Positions 17,168 through 26,527 of a stretch of 64,000 nucleotides of DNA are shown here, in pieces. Source of the stretch: Clostridium sp. AF27-2AA (GTDB lineage: Bacteria; Bacillota; Clostridia; Lachnospirales; Lachnospiraceae). The stretch lies in contig NZ_QUFI01000002.1 in assembly GCF_003478505.1 (NCBI RefSeq), positions 137,095-201,094 of the forward strand, read 5' to 3'. A model generated the notes under the pieces. The model did not search any database. It saw only the letters and a list, made by a program, of their open reading frames with translations, and was not told the origin of the DNA. The position numbers were made by a program, and so were the translations under genes. Positions within the stretch are counted from its first letter, which is position 1. Each line of letters begins with the position of its first letter.

Positions 17168-19211
17168 TGTTTTCTTCCCCCATCATACTCAGGAAATCCT
17201 GCTCGGAAATGATCGGAATTCCCAGTTCTTTTGCTTTTTTATTTTTTGACGAATTGGATGTTACGTCATTGTTGATCAGATACGTGGTCTTTGCGGTAAC
17301 CGAACCGGTGGCCTTGCCGCCCCGGGCCTCAATGGCCGCCTGTAATTCCTTGCGGTTGGCAAAATGCTCCACCGAACCGGTGATGACAAAGGTCATTCCG
17401 GCAAAGATGGCTGCCTCGGTATTCTCTGCCTCGTTCTCGATGGTCAGCTCTGCTAACAATCCATCCACCGCCTCGCGGTTCTTCTCTGAAGCAAAGTAAG
17501 CGATCCAGGCATCCGCCAGAACAGCTCCAATGCCGTCCACCGCCGTCAGCTCTTCCGCTGTGGCATGGCGCATCTTTTCAAAATCATAGCCGAAAGCACG
17601 GCACAGCATCTTGGCGTTTGCCAGACCGATACCTGCCACGCCGATGCCGTATACCACACGCACCAGATTGGTGTGGGAGGCCTTCTTCACCGCCGCCATC
17701 AGATTCTCATACGACTTCTCTCCAAAGCCTTCCATGGAAACGATGGCTTCTTTGTGACGGTCCAGATGGAACATATCCGCGTAGCTGTGAATAAAGCCCG
17801 CCGCAATAAATTTCTCCAGCGTTGCTTCCGAAAGCCCGTCGATATTTAACGCATCCCGGCTGACCAGCAGGGAGAAACTTTTGATCTTCTTCGCCTGGCA
17901 GTCCGGATTCATGCAGTATAAGGATTTCACATCGTTCATCTGGCGGATCTGGGTCTCACCGCCGCAGACCGGACAGATCTTCGGGATTACGATGTTTCCG
18001 CTTCGTGTTAAGTTCTCCGCGATCTGCGGAATGATCATGTTGGCCTTGTAGACCGTGATGGTATCCCCAACGCCCAGTTCCATGGCTTCCATAATGCTGA
18101 TGTTGTGGACACTGGCGCGGCTCACCGTGGTTCCCTCCAGTTCAACCGGATCAAAAATTGCCACCGGATTGATCAGGCCGGTTCTGGACGCGCTCCACTC
18201 AATCTCCCGAAGCGTCGTCTCCAGAATCTCGTCCGCCCATTTGAAAGCAATGGAATTTCGCGGAAACTTCGCCGTGCGTCCCAGGGCATCACCGTAAGCA
18301 ATATCATCCATCAGAAGCACCAGGCCGTCCGATGGAATGTCATAGCTCTGAATGGCTTCCGCAAACTCCGCCACAGCGTCCGGCAGAGCAGCTGCATTTA
18401 CCTCCTTGTATTCCACCACATCAAAGCCCTGGGTCTTCAACCACTCAAACTGTTCCCTGCGTGAGTTGTGGAAACGTCCATGGTCGGTTCCGTCATCCGG
18501 CATGCCGACTGTCGCCGCGTCTTCTGCTGCTCCTGCATTTTCTGCCGCTACAGCCTGCACCAGCATAAACGCCTCAAAATTTACACTGCGCTTCGCAGTG
18601 ATCTCATTGTTTAACTGACGCACCGATCCGCTGCATAAGTTTCTCGGGTTTTTGTATTTTGCGTCCACATCCTCGATTTCCTCGTTGATGCGGGCAAAGT
18701 CAGAATATTTGATAACGGCCTCGCCCCGCAGGATCAGCTGTCCCTGGTACGGGATCCGAAGCGGCACATTGGCAAACACCTTTGCGTTGTTGGTGATGAC
18801 CTCGCCGATCTCACCGTTTCCACGGGTAACCGCCTTTACCAGTTCTCCTCCCTCATAAGTCAGGACGATGGTCAGGCCATCCAATTTCCATGAGAGAAGT
18901 CCCTTCTGGCTTCCCAGCCACTCCTGCAGAACCGGTACTTCCTTGGTCTTGTCCAGGGAAAGCATCGGCGCCTCATGGGCCTCCTTCGGGAGCTCACTTA
19001 ACACCTCGTAGCCCACCTTCTGAGTCGGGCTTCCGGCTAAGACAGTGCCGGTTTCTTTTTCCAGCTCCAGCAGTTCGTCGTACAGCCGGTCATATTCAAA
19101 GTTGCTCATGATCTCGCGGCTCTCCTGATAATAAGCTCTGGATGCCGCCAGAAGCTGCCGGTGCAGCTCCTTCATGCGCAAGATTTTATCTTCATTCTGT
19201 TTCTGATCCAT
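17157..19211 (-). CDS. ligA: NAD-dependent DNA ligase LigA
   Basis: Seals nicks in DNA replication and repair using NAD+. 684 residues. The adenylated lysine is Lys109 in WKLDGLT; an OB fold, a four-cysteine zinc finger (CPVCGG...YCMNPDCQ), helix-hairpin-helix repeats and a C-terminal BRCT domain (IFAGMTFVITGSV...) follow in order. The frame is open to 19247, but ATG 19211 is preceded by AGGTGA and gives the usual N-terminus, so it is preferred. It shares an operon with metA (11-base overlap) and possibly with the upstream pseudouridine synthase gene. Confidence 0.95.
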   Translation of the reverse strand: MDQKQNEDKILRMKELHRQLLAASRAYYQESREIMSNFEYDRLYDELLELEKETGTVLAGSPTQKVGYEVLSELPKEAHEAPMLSLDKTKEVPVLQEWLGSQKGLLSWKLDGLTIVLTYEGGELVKAVTRGNGEIGEVITNNAKVFANVPLRIPYQGQLILRGEAVIKYSDFARINEEIEDVDAKYKNPRNLCSGSVRQLNNEITAKRSVNFEAFMLVQAVAAENAGAAEDAATVGMPDDGTDHGRFHNSRREQFEWLKTQGFDVVEYKEVNAAALPDAVAEFAEAIQSYDIPSDGLVLLMDDIAYGDALGRTAKFPRNSIAFKWADEILETTLREIEWSASRTGLINPVAIFDPVELEGTTVSRASVHNISIMEAMELGVGDTITVYKANMIIPQIAENLTRSGNIVIPKICPVCGGETQIRQMNDVKSLYCMNPDCQAKKIKSFSLLVSRDALNIDGLSEATLEKFIAAGFIHSYADMFHLDRHKEAIVSMEGFGEKSYENLMAAVKKASHTNLVRVVYGIGVAGIGLANAKMLCRAFGYDFEKMRHATAEELTAVDGIGAVLADAWIAYFASEKNREAVDGLLAELTIENEAENTEAAIFAGMTFVITGSVEHFANRKELQAAIEARGGKATGSVTAKTTYLINNDVTSNSSKNKKAKELGIPIISEQDFLSMMGEENNAD

Positions 19212-19295
19212 ATTCGTCACCTGCCTGTTTTTCTGCGGTTCACTCATTACGCAAACTACAGATCTGTTTTCTCTGTTCAGATTTGGACTTCTCCT

Positions 19296-20069
19296 CTACT
19301 CATCCTGTTCCTCTGGCAAATCCGCTTCTTCACGTTCCATGCGTGCCTGCTCCAACTGCCACTCCAGCTCCTCCAGCTCCTGCGGTGTTACCCGGCGGAA
19401 GTCTCCGGTATTTAATTTGCCCAGATGAATGTTCATGATACGGACACGTTTTAAAGTCACTACACGGTAGCCCAGTTCCGCGCACATCCGGCGGATCTGA
19501 CGGTTTAAGCCCTGGGTCAGAATAATACGGAAAGTCTTCGCTCCGGCGGCCTCCACCTTACACGGTCTTGTGGTCACGTCAAGCTCCTTTAACTCCACAC
19601 CCTCACGCATCTTCTTTAAAAATGCCGCGTTGAAGGGCTGGTCCACGGTAACCAGATACTCCTTCTCATGGAAATTGCCTGCATGCATGATCTCATTGGC
19701 CAGCTCACCCTGATTTGTCATGAGCAGAAGTCCCTCGGAATCCTTGTCCAGGCGTCCTACCGGATACACTCTGGCCGGATATTTGATCAGGTCTACCACA
19801 TTCGGCGCACGGTCTTTATCCGAAGTGGTGCACACGATTCCCCGCGGTTTATTGACTACCAGCAGCACCGGCTTTACTTTTTTACCGCCTGCCGCCTTTC
19901 CCACTGGTTTGCCATCACAGATGATCGTCTCCTGACCGGTTACCTTCTCACCCATCTCTGCCTTTCGGCCGTCAATGGTGACTTTTCCTGCCTCAATCAG
20001 GCGGTCTGCCTCCCGGCGGGAGCAGACTCCCTGCTCGCTCAGATATTTATTTAAACGGATTTCTTCCAT
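19296..20069 (-). CDS. Pseudouridine synthase, RluF/RsuA family
   Basis: A 257-residue rRNA or tRNA pseudouridine synthase. N-terminal S4 RNA-binding domain (LNKYLSEQGVCSRREADRLI), then the catalytic domain with the active-site Asp in VGRLDKDSEGLLLMTNQG and the RluF-like end QGLNRQIRRMCAELGY. The C-terminal tail is a Glu/Gln-rich helix. ATG 20069 follows AAGGAAAG; the longer reading frame to 20132 has only a basic, low-complexity extension. RluF-like is the closest named type, but the exact target uridine is not determined from sequence. Confidence 0.88.
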   Translation of the reverse strand: MEEIRLNKYLSEQGVCSRREADRLIEAGKVTIDGRKAEMGEKVTGQETIICDGKPVGKAAGGKKVKPVLLVVNKPRGIVCTTSDKDRAPNVVDLIKYPARVYPVGRLDKDSEGLLLMTNQGELANEIMHAGNFHEKEYLVTVDQPFNAAFLKKMREGVELKELDVTTRPCKVEAAGAKTFRIILTQGLNRQIRRMCAELGYRVVTLKRVRIMNIHLGKLNTGDFRRVTPQELEELEWQLEQARMEREEADLPEEQDE

Positions 20070-20149
20070 GGTTTTCTTTCCTTTCTCACCAGCCAGTTTT
20101 CCTGCGCGCTTTCTTTTCCTTCTGCCGCGCACGCTCCTGTTTCCATAAG

Positions 20150-20184
20150 CCGAAAACGGCTATCCCCCCACCAGAGAGATAGCC
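20150..20184 (-). terminator. Probable terminator after queA
   Basis: Minus-strand GGCTATC and GATAGCC enclose a 13-base loop and are followed by GTTTTCGG. It lies 20 bases after the queA stop. Stem is short and the T-run weak, so read-through to the pseudouridine synthase gene is possible. Confidence 0.55.
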
Positions 20185-20202
20185 TGTCTCTTATCCCGTT
20201 CT

Positions 20203-21240
20203 TTAATCGTGGATGAACATCGCATCCCCAAAACTAAAGAAACGGTAACGTTCCTTAATTGCTTCGTCATAAGCATGCAGTACATGCTCGCGGCCTGCCA
20301 GCGCAGAAACCAGCATCACCAGAGTAGACTCCGGCAGATGGAAGTTGGTGATCAGGCAGTCCAGAATCTTGAATTTGTAACCCGGATAGATAAAGATATC
20401 CGTCCAGCCACTGCCGGCCTTTAAGATTCCATCCTCGCCCGTGGCAGACTCAATGGTTCTGCAGCTGGTAGTGCCAACGCAGATCACGCGGCCGCCCGCC
20501 GCTTTGGTGTCGTTGATCTTCTTTGCCTCAGATTCCTCTACCATGTAAAATTCAGAATGCATATGGTGCTCCAGCACATTCTCCACCTTCACCGGACGGA
20601 ACGTGCCAAGTCCTACATGCAGCGTCACATGGGCAATCTTCACACCCATGTCCTCAATCTGGGCCAGAAGCTCTTTCGTGAAATGCAGTCCTGCTGTCGG
20701 AGCTGCCGCGGAGCCGTCATGCTCTGCGTATACGGTCTGGTAACGGTTCTTGTCCTTTAACTGATGGGTGATGTATGGCGGAAGCGGCATCTGGCCAAGC
20801 TGGTCCAGAATCTCCTCAAAAATACCCTCATAAGAAAACTGGATCAGACGGTTGCCCTCGTCTACCACGTCAATGACGGTACCCTTTAACAGGCCCTCGC
20901 CAAACACGATCACGGTACCCGGCTTGCACTTCTTGCCCGGCTTTACCAGGGTCTCCCAGATGTCATTCTCCCGGCGCTTTAATAAAAGCACCTCGATCTT
21001 GGCCTGAGTATCTTCTTTTACACCAAACAGCCGGGCCGGAATGACCTTGGTATTGTTGATGACCAGGCAGTCTCCCGGTCTCAGATACTCAGTGATATCG
21101 CGGAAATGACGGTGCTCCGTCTCTCCGGTGTTCTTGTCCAGCACCAGAAGGCGGGAAGAAGAACGGTCCTCCAGCGGATCCTGTGCGATCAGCTCCTGGG
21201 GAAGATCAAAATAAAAGTCTTTTACATTCATGGTTTCCAT
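20203..21240 (-). CDS. queA: S-adenosylmethionine:tRNA ribosyltransferase-isomerase QueA
   Basis: Transfers the ribosyl part of SAM to preQ1-tRNA to form epoxyqueuosine. 345 residues from ATG 21240 (METMNV); ATG 21231, three codons later, also has a purine-rich site and may be used. Family motifs [40 protein letters not shown] and the C-terminal [15 protein letters not shown] are all visible. Tgt, the usual partner, is not in the window. Confidence 0.94.
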   Translation of the reverse strand: METMNVKDFYFDLPQELIAQDPLEDRSSSRLLVLDKNTGETEHRHFRDITEYLRPGDCLVINNTKVIPARLFGVKEDTQAKIEVLLLKRRENDIWETLVKPGKKCKPGTVIVFGEGLLKGTVIDVVDEGNRLIQFSYEGIFEEILDQLGQMPLPPYITHQLKDKNRYQTVYAEHDGSAAAPTAGLHFTKELLAQIEDMGVKIAHVTLHVGLGTFRPVKVENVLEHHMHSEFYMVEESEAKKINDTKAAGGRVICVGTTSCRTIESATGEDGILKAGSGWTDIFIYPGYKFKILDCLITNFHLPESTLVMLVSALAGREHVLHAYDEAIKERYRFFSFGDAMFIHD

Positions 21241-21325
21241 TGTATTATCTTCTTTCTTTTCTATCTGTGAATTCTGTGTTTTTGTTTTTTGAATCTGCGC
21301 AGTCAGCCAGGTCATCGTTTCTGGT

Positions 21326-22333
21326 CTAGTTTGCCGCAGCGGCTGTCTCCGCACTCTGCGTTTCTGTGGATGCCGCCTGTGTTTCTGCTCCTGCGCCATG
21401 TCCTGCCTCAGCAGCCGCGCTGCCATTTTCTGCGGAACCGTCTGCTGCGCTTTCCCCATTCTCCGCGCCCGCTTCGCTGCTCTCAGAAGTCTCATCATCT
21501 CCGATCACAACCTCCGGTTCATCTCCATTGTCGTAAACCGGAGAACCATCCCGGAGTACACCGTAAACGCTGTTTAAATCCTCATCGGAATTCAGCGCTT
21601 CTTTTAATTTCACGTTGACACTGGAAGCCAGCTTGCGCACTTCTTCCGAATGATTCGAGGTATCTACAAACTGAAGAACATCCTCAGAAAGATCCGCGTC
21701 ATTGATGATGTGATAGTTTCCCTCGCTATCCTTCTCTACATAGCACCACATGATCATGGGTGCCGCTGTTTTTACAGAGTGGAATTTGATATCAGCCAGC
21801 GCGTAAACCAGCCAGCTGTCTGAGGTTACACCGGCACGCACATAGGTCGTGATATTCTCAAAATCCTGCACATACTTGGAATTGCTGCGCAGGCGTGTCT
21901 TCTCGTGCTCCAGCTCCGTAAAGGAAAGGCCGGATACACCGTAAATCTCATTCATGGTATCCGCGTCCGCGCTGGCCCGGGCCGCGAAATACTTCTTCAT
22001 CAGGCTCAGGACCTCCGGAACACTATCATGGGTAAAGTTTTCCGTTGCGTACGGGTCTCCGTTTTCCTCCGCAGCCTCTGTCTCCGTTTCAGATTCTGTA
22101 TCTGTTTCTTCCTCCGCAGACGCATCCTCTGTTTCCGCCGGCATCGTCTCCGTTTCCGTTTCCACCGTTTCCGTTACTGCCGCCTGCTCCGCTGACCGCT
22201 TCTTCCCATAATCCGCAAGTACAATGACGATCATCAGTACAATGACCACCAGCGGAATCACCAGGACCGGAAGCAGCATTTTTTTCTGTGTGTCAGTATC
22301 TTTTTCCCGTAAAAATTTCCAGTCGTGTCTCAT
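21326..22333 (-). CDS. Acidic single-pass membrane protein of unknown function
   Basis: A 335-residue protein I do not recognise. After a short basic N-terminus it has one strong membrane helix (about residues 15-40), then an extracellular Glu/Thr-rich linker with ETETETM-type runs (about 50-90), a globular region of about 165 residues whose size and Trp/Tyr pattern could suit an NTF2-like fold (a guess), and a C-terminal Ala/Glu/Ser-rich low-complexity tail. ATG 22333 follows GGAGG; the frame upstream crosses the tRNA-Arg locus and is not coding. It has its own promoter and no obvious operon partner, queA being 85 bases downstream. Confidence 0.75.
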   Translation of the reverse strand: MRHDWKFLREKDTDTQKKMLLPVLVIPLVVIVLMIVIVLADYGKKRSAEQAAVTETVETETETMPAETEDASAEEETDTESETETEAAEENGDPYATENFTHDSVPEVLSLMKKYFAARASADADTMNEIYGVSGLSFTELEHEKTRLRSNSKYVQDFENITTYVRAGVTSDSWLVYALADIKFHSVKTAAPMIMWCYVEKDSEGNYHIINDADLSEDVLQFVDTSNHSEEVRKLASSVNVKLKEALNSDEDLNSVYGVLRDGSPVYDNGDEPEVVIGDDETSESSEAGAENGESAADGSAENGSAAAEAGHGAGAETQAASTETQSAETAAAAN

Positions 22334-22361
22334 AAAATCATATCCTCCAAAAGATAGTACA

Positions 22362-22390
22362 ATCATATCAAAATGGGCCCAAAAAATCAA
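22362..22390 (-). promoter_or_regulatory. Promoter of the acidic membrane protein gene
   Basis: Minus-strand TTGATT (22390-22385), 17 bases, TATGAT (22367-22362), 29 bases before the start codon at 22333. It is back to back with the tRNA-Arg promoter. Confidence 0.7.
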
Positions 22391-22399
22391 TAAATCCCC

Positions 22400-22428
22400 T
22401 TGCAAATATGAAAAAAGTATAGTATCAT
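22400..22428 (+). promoter_or_regulatory. Promoter of tRNA-Arg(CCG)
   Basis: TTGCAA (22400-22405), 17 bases, TATCAT (22423-22428), ending 9 bases before the tRNA 5' end. The short distance suggests transcription begins only a few bases before the mature 5' end. Confidence 0.72.
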
Positions 22429-22437
22429 GATAGAGAT

Positions 22438-22509
22438 GCGTCTGTAGCTCAGTGGATAGAGCAGTGGCCTCCGGAGCCGCGTGCGTAGGTTCGATTCCTA
22501 TCAGACGCA
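22438..22509 (+). tRNA. tRNA-Arg (CCG)
   Basis: A 72-base tRNA. Acceptor arms GCGTCTG/CAGACGC pair fully, D-arm GCTC...GAGC, anticodon loop CTCCGGA on a GTGGC/GCCGC stem giving CCG (CGG codons), T-loop GTTCGATTC. The discriminator base is A; CCA is not encoded. A T-run follows at once. Confidence 0.95.
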
Positions 22510-22522
22510 TTTTTCTTTTACC

Positions 22523-22570
22523 AAAAAATCCCTGCGGCACATAAATGTCTATGTGCCACAGGGATTTTTT
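22523..22570 (+). terminator. Strong intrinsic terminator after tRNA-Arg
   Basis: AAAAAATCCCTG and CAGGGATTTTTT close a long stem, continued by GGCACATA/TATGTGCC, with a T-run on both strands. It begins 14 bases after the tRNA. Confidence 0.9.
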
Positions 22571-22698
22571 GTTTCATTCCGGATATTAATCCATCATGTC
22601 ATTTTCATCAGATAACGACCTTTGCTTCTGTCTGGATTTTCCATGGTCATCATGCTACAATACAATCTGTCTAGAAAATACTCAGGAGGACTTTCCTT

Positions 22699-23181
22699 AT
22701 GTTAATCAGAACCGCAACCATAGAAGACCTTGATGCTGTCACCACTGTCGAAGCAGAATGCTTCCCGCCGTCGGAGGCCGCTACCCGTGCCGATTTTGAA
22801 CACCGCCTTTCCCATTACGGTGATCATTTCTGGCTCATGTTTGATGAAAGTAAGCTCATTGCTTTTGTAGACGGCATGGTTACCGATGCAGCTGACCTGA
22901 CCGATGAAATGTATGAGCGCGCCGAGCTCCACAAGGAATCCGGTGCCTGGCAGATGATCTTCGGCGTCAACACCATCCCGGAGTACCGCAAACATGGCTA
23001 TGCCGGAGACCTCATCAAGCGCGCCATCTCCGATGCAAAAGCCCAGGGCCGCAAAGGACTGGTGCTGACCTGCAAGGATAAGCTCATCCATTACTACGCA
23101 AAGTTCGGCTTCGTAAATGAAGGCGTCTCCGCATCCGTCCACGGCAACGTAACCTGGTACCAAATGCGCCTGACATTCTAA
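22699..23181 (+). CDS. GNAT family N-acetyltransferase
   Basis: A 160-residue acetyl-CoA-dependent acetyltransferase of the GNAT fold. The acetyl-CoA-binding motif A region is IPEYRKHGYAGDLIKRAI at about 95-112, preceded by the beta4 strand WQMIFGVNTIP; the C-terminal HYYAKFGFVNEGVSAS is typical of the small YjcF/AANAT-like group. AGGAGG precedes the ATG. It is a single gene followed by a terminator and a palindrome-rich intergenic region. The acceptor substrate cannot be told. Confidence 0.88.
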   Translation: MLIRTATIEDLDAVTTVEAECFPPSEAATRADFEHRLSHYGDHFWLMFDESKLIAFVDGMVTDAADLTDEMYERAELHKESGAWQMIFGVNTIPEYRKHGYAGDLIKRAISDAKAQGRKGLVLTCKDKLIHYYAKFGFVNEGVSASVHGNVTWYQMRLTF

Positions 23182-23208
23182 TAACAATATAGAGACAGAA
23201 CCCACTAC

Positions 23209-23236
23209 AGGTCCGAAGCCGGGATTACCGGCTTCT
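23209..23236. repeat. Short palindromic repeat (copy 1)
   Basis: AGGTCCGAAGCCGG, a 5-base loop and CCGGCTTC, 28 bases after the GNAT stop. The same block occurs once more at 56533, where it acts as the amt terminator, and its left part is shared with the ends of the large palindrome at 23347-23564. It has no T-run here. Confidence 0.65.
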
Positions 23237-23272
23237 GCTGTATTGCTCCCGCTAAGAGAGAAATAAAATCAG

Positions 23273-23340
23273 CCAGAACGGTACTGATAAAAGCCATGAT
23301 TTCCATCTTTTACCAGTACCATTCTGGCCGTGTTTTTTAT
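23273..23340 (+). terminator. Terminator downstream of the GNAT gene
   Basis: CCAGAACGGTACTG and CAGTACCATTCTGG, extended by TAAAAG/CTTTTA, form a long stem with two mismatches and are followed by CCGTGTTTTTTATT. Confidence 0.8.
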
Positions 23341-23346
23341 TACCGT

Positions 23347-23564
23347 AGAATAGCAGGAAAGCAGAAGCAGGCCGGGGTGGTATCCTGCGTAGCATAAATA
23401 TAAGTGCAACGTGTCCGGCTATGTGGCGACTGACGTTTTCGGGAGGCGGACAGCATGTCCGACTATCCGCAAACGGCTGTCAGCCACATCGTCCGAACAC
23501 GGCACTTATATTTTGCGCAGCGGGATACCACCCCGGCCTGCTTCGGACCTTTCGTGACTATTCT
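23347..23564. repeat. 218-bp imperfect palindrome, MITE- or REP-like element
   Basis: The stretch folds back on itself from AGAATAG at the left to CTATTCT at the right. The arms include a perfect 22-base match (23364-23385 with 23523-23544; core GCAGGCCGGGGTGGTATCC), a 12-base match (AAATATAAGTGC, 23396-23407 with 23502-23513) and GTGTCCGGC...ATGTGGC with GCCACAT...CCGAACAC. The centre holds smaller nested repeats. It lies between the convergent GNAT and DUF1576 genes and ends 15 bases before the DUF1576 stop. One arm-like copy is at 43803-43849. No transposase is encoded. No other gene is visible between 23182 and 23579. Confidence 0.75.
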
Positions 23565-23579
23565 TAAATCTTTATTGTG

Positions 23580-24878
23580 TTACAGCGATAATCCGCCCCT
23601 TGCTCTTGCGCGTCTGTCGCAGATGGACTGGATCACCGGTACCAGGAACATGGCCACGAGGCCGCCAGCGAATCCGTTATTGTAGAGGTTCATGCCTCCG
23701 TACACAATTCCCACGTTCAGCGCTACAGAAGAATGTAAAAAACCTGCGATCAAGCCCGCGATAATTCCAAACTCACCGGCAATCGGCGCCAGCGTCGTGG
23801 AAAGGAGAAGGGCCAGAATGGCGGACGGATCGGTAATGCTCCAGCTCTTTGCCTCACTGGCAATGAGCACTCCGGCCATGACCGGAAGAATATTTCTTAA
23901 ATGCTTACCGGTGGCACTGAAGCCAACCACGGTAAAGATTCCGCCGATGGTCGGACCGTTTAAGTCCGCGCCTACCATGACCACAAACAGCATGGTAACC
24001 AGGCCGTTCACGCCCATATTGATCATGACCGCCGCACCGCCCTCGGACTTGTAGTAATCCGTACCGCCCAGACCGTAAGAGCGCAGGATACTGCGGTAAT
24101 CCTCCAGCGCCATGGGGTCCGTCACAATTCCATAAATGATCATGGCACCGAACAGGATGGACAGCAGAATGATAAAGGTCTGGTTCTGTCCGGTAAACCA
24201 GATCAGGCGGGACTCAATGGTAACGCCAAAAGACTTCAGGATAGACACGATCACCGTTGCGATGATGCCGCCTGCAAATCCCACATTGTAAAGGGAATAA
24301 CCTTTGTGGGAAAAATGGACATGGGTACTTAGCGGTGGCAGCACGAATCCGATGATAATGCCGGTAGCCGCGCACAGCAGAAACCGCAGTGGCAGCGGCA
24401 GATCCACAATATGCATAACCTGGCTCACGATCGGAGAAAGGCTCGTCCCGTAAAAACCCACATACAGGTAACGCTTTACCGTAGTTTTATGATACTTTGC
24501 ATAAAGGAACACTCCCACCAGAATCATCCAGATGTTTAGCAGGTTCTTTCCAAACAGGGAAAATCCAAACATCAGGCAGGTGGATGTAACGGTATGACCG
24601 TCAAAATTCATATCCAGCGCATACATGATGCCAATACAGATCAACGTCAGGACACCGGCATTGATAAAGGCCGCCCCGACACCGCCGATCACAAAATAAT
24701 CCGTAATCAGAAAATCCGGTTCCCGAATGATCTCCACAATTCCATGAAAAATCTCATCTACCGGCTGCATGAACAATCCGGCTATAATAAAATAAACCGG
24801 GAGCAGGGACAAAATCAAAAAGCATTTGTTTTTTGAAAGGGGTCTCTGTAGTCCAAATCGTTCCATCAATTCCTCCAT
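23580..24878 (-). CDS. DUF1576-type polytopic membrane protein
   Basis: A 432-residue protein with about 11-12 hydrophobic segments. The motif (Y/N)NVGFAGGII is repeated as NNGFAGGLVA near the C-terminus, indicating an internally duplicated fold; other blocks are STCLMFGFSLFGKNLLNIW and GFSATGKHLRNILPVMAGV. I recall this pattern from the DUF1576 family of Firmicutes, whose function is unknown; small-molecule transport is plausible from the duplicated membrane fold. The start ATG overlaps the uppP stop by one base (TAATG), so the two are translationally coupled. The stop lies next to the large palindromic repeat. Confidence 0.65.
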   Translation of the reverse strand: MEELMERFGLQRPLSKNKCFLILSLLPVYFIIAGLFMQPVDEIFHGIVEIIREPDFLITDYFVIGGVGAAFINAGVLTLICIGIMYALDMNFDGHTVTSTCLMFGFSLFGKNLLNIWMILVGVFLYAKYHKTTVKRYLYVGFYGTSLSPIVSQVMHIVDLPLPLRFLLCAATGIIIGFVLPPLSTHVHFSHKGYSLYNVGFAGGIIATVIVSILKSFGVTIESRLIWFTGQNQTFIILLSILFGAMIIYGIVTDPMALEDYRSILRSYGLGGTDYYKSEGGAAVMINMGVNGLVTMLFVVMVGADLNGPTIGGIFTVVGFSATGKHLRNILPVMAGVLIASEAKSWSITDPSAILALLLSTTLAPIAGEFGIIAGLIAGFLHSSVALNVGIVYGGMNLYNNGFAGGLVAMFLVPVIQSICDRRARARGGLSL

Positions 24879-25711
24879 TATCCAAGGAACGCAGTTACTC
24901 CGAAATAGAACAGCACGATGACGCCCAGCACGATCCGGTAATAACCAAATACCTTAAAGTTATTTTTTCTGATGTAACCCATCAGGAACTTGATGGAGTA
25001 CACCGATACTACAAAGGCGATCACCATACCGGCAATCAGATAAAACAGCTCCAGTCCGGTAAAATGGAACCCGAACTTCAACAGCTTTAACAGGCTCGCG
25101 CCAAACATGACCGGGATTCCCAGGAAAAAGGAAAACTCTGCAGCCGCACTGCGGGAGCAGCCCAGGATCATGGCTCCCAGAATGGTAGAACCGGAACGGG
25201 AGGTACCTGGCACCAGGGAAAGCACCTGGAACAGGCCGATGAAAAATGCGGTCTGATAAGAAATCTGGCCGGTTCGCTGAATCGGGAAATCTGTGTACTG
25301 GTTGTGATTCTCCAGCACAATAAAAAGTACGCCGTAGATGATCAGGGTAGCCGCTACCACATATCCGTTGTAGAGATGGGCATCCATCCAGTCGTCCAGC
25401 AAAAGTCCGAGAATTGCCGCCGGAATGCAGGCCACCACAATCTTCATCCAGAGCTTTACCGTTCCAACCTTCTGTGCCCTTGTCTTTCCCGGATCAAAAG
25501 GATTCAGCCGCCGGAAGTACAAAACAACTACCGCCAGGATCGCCCCCAGCTGGATTACAACCCGGAACATGGACATAAACGCGTCTGTCACGTTTAAATG
25601 GATGATCTCATCCACCAGGATCATATGGCCGGTGCTGCTGATGGGAAGCCATTCGGTAAAGCCCTCCACGATACCCAGCACCAGAACCTTTAAAAATTCA
25701 ATAAAATCCAT
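24878..25711 (-). CDS. uppP: Undecaprenyl-diphosphatase UppP (BacA)
   Basis: Recycles the lipid carrier for peptidoglycan by removing a phosphate from undecaprenyl diphosphate; overproduction of the family gives bacitracin resistance. 277 residues with eight or so membrane segments and the active-site motifs [15 protein letters not shown] at 16-30 and PGTSRSG near 170. It lies 47 bases after ung and overlaps the DUF1576 gene by one base. Confidence 0.95.
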   Translation of the reverse strand: MDFIEFLKVLVLGIVEGFTEWLPISSTGHMILVDEIIHLNVTDAFMSMFRVVIQLGAILAVVVLYFRRLNPFDPGKTRAQKVGTVKLWMKIVVACIPAAILGLLLDDWMDAHLYNGYVVAATLIIYGVLFIVLENHNQYTDFPIQRTGQISYQTAFFIGLFQVLSLVPGTSRSGSTILGAMILGCSRSAAAEFSFFLGIPVMFGASLLKLLKFGFHFTGLELFYLIAGMVIAFVVSVYSIKFLMGYIRKNNFKVFGYYRIVLGVIVLFYFGVTAFLG

Positions 25712-25758
25712 AGCTCTGCCTCATTTCTTTCTTGTCATATTTATAACAATCCAAAGAA

Positions 25759-26439
25759 TTATTTTACCACATTTTCAATCTGCCAGTCAATCGGTGTCAG
25801 CCCGTTCGCCTCTAAAAAGGCATTGGTCTTACTGAACGGCCTGCTGCCAAAAAAGCCCCGGTACGCGGAAAGCGGGCTTGGATGCGGTGCTTCCAGAATC
25901 AGGTGTTTCGGATTGTTTAGCATGGACTTTTTCATCTGGGCCGGTCTGCCCCAGAGAATGAATACCATCGGCCGGTCCTGCTCGTTTAAGATCTTAATGG
26001 CCGCGTCGGTAAACTCCTCCCAGCCAATGCCGTGATGGGAATTGGCCGCATGGGCCCGCACGGTCAGCACAGTATTCAGCATCATGACGCCCTGCTTTGC
26101 CCATTTCACCAGATATCCGTTGTTCGGTATGTAACAGCCCAGATCATCGTGCAGCTCCTGATAAATGTTCACCAGGGACGGCGGGATCTCCACATCCGGT
26201 TTTACGGAAAAGCACAGCCCGTGGGCCTGCCCCACGTTATGGTAAGGATCCTGTCCCAGAATCACCACCTTCACCTCAGACAATGGTGTAAATTCAAACG
26301 CGTTAAAAATGTCGTTCGGATCCGGGAACACCTGCCGTGTCTCGTATTCGTGTTTCACTGTCTCGTACAGTTTCTTATAATATGGCTTCTTAAACTCCCC
26401 GCTTAACGGGCCAAGCCAGTCATTTGCAATGGCTCCCAT
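25759..26439 (-). CDS. ung: Uracil-DNA glycosylase
   Basis: Removes uracil from DNA in base-excision repair. 226 residues, normal length for family 1. Water-activating motif GQDPYHNVGQAHGLCFSV near 64-81 and the minor-groove loop HPSPLSAYRGF near 187-197 are intact. AAGGAG precedes the ATG. It lies between hisF and uppP in a co-directional run. Confidence 0.96.
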   Translation of the reverse strand: MGAIANDWLGPLSGEFKKPYYKKLYETVKHEYETRQVFPDPNDIFNAFEFTPLSEVKVVILGQDPYHNVGQAHGLCFSVKPDVEIPPSLVNIYQELHDDLGCYIPNNGYLVKWAKQGVMMLNTVLTVRAHAANSHHGIGWEEFTDAAIKILNEQDRPMVFILWGRPAQMKKSMLNNPKHLILEAPHPSPLSAYRGFFGSRPFSKTNAFLEANGLTPIDWQIENVVK

Positions 26440-26527
26440 AGCTTCTCCTTTCGTTGCCAGTGCTTCGTTCCCATGCAGACCTGCATTGCCGGAAACACCG
26501 GAATTTCGCGCCAGGCACAGCTTTGAA

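Noticed and set aside
22334..22540. N-terminal extension of the acidic membrane protein frame
   Set aside because: It runs through the tRNA-Arg locus and two promoters; a ribosome site supports the start at 22333.
23455..23685. Plus-strand frame starting in the 218-bp palindrome
   Set aside because: It consists of repeat DNA and antisense of the DUF1576 gene, without a ribosome site.
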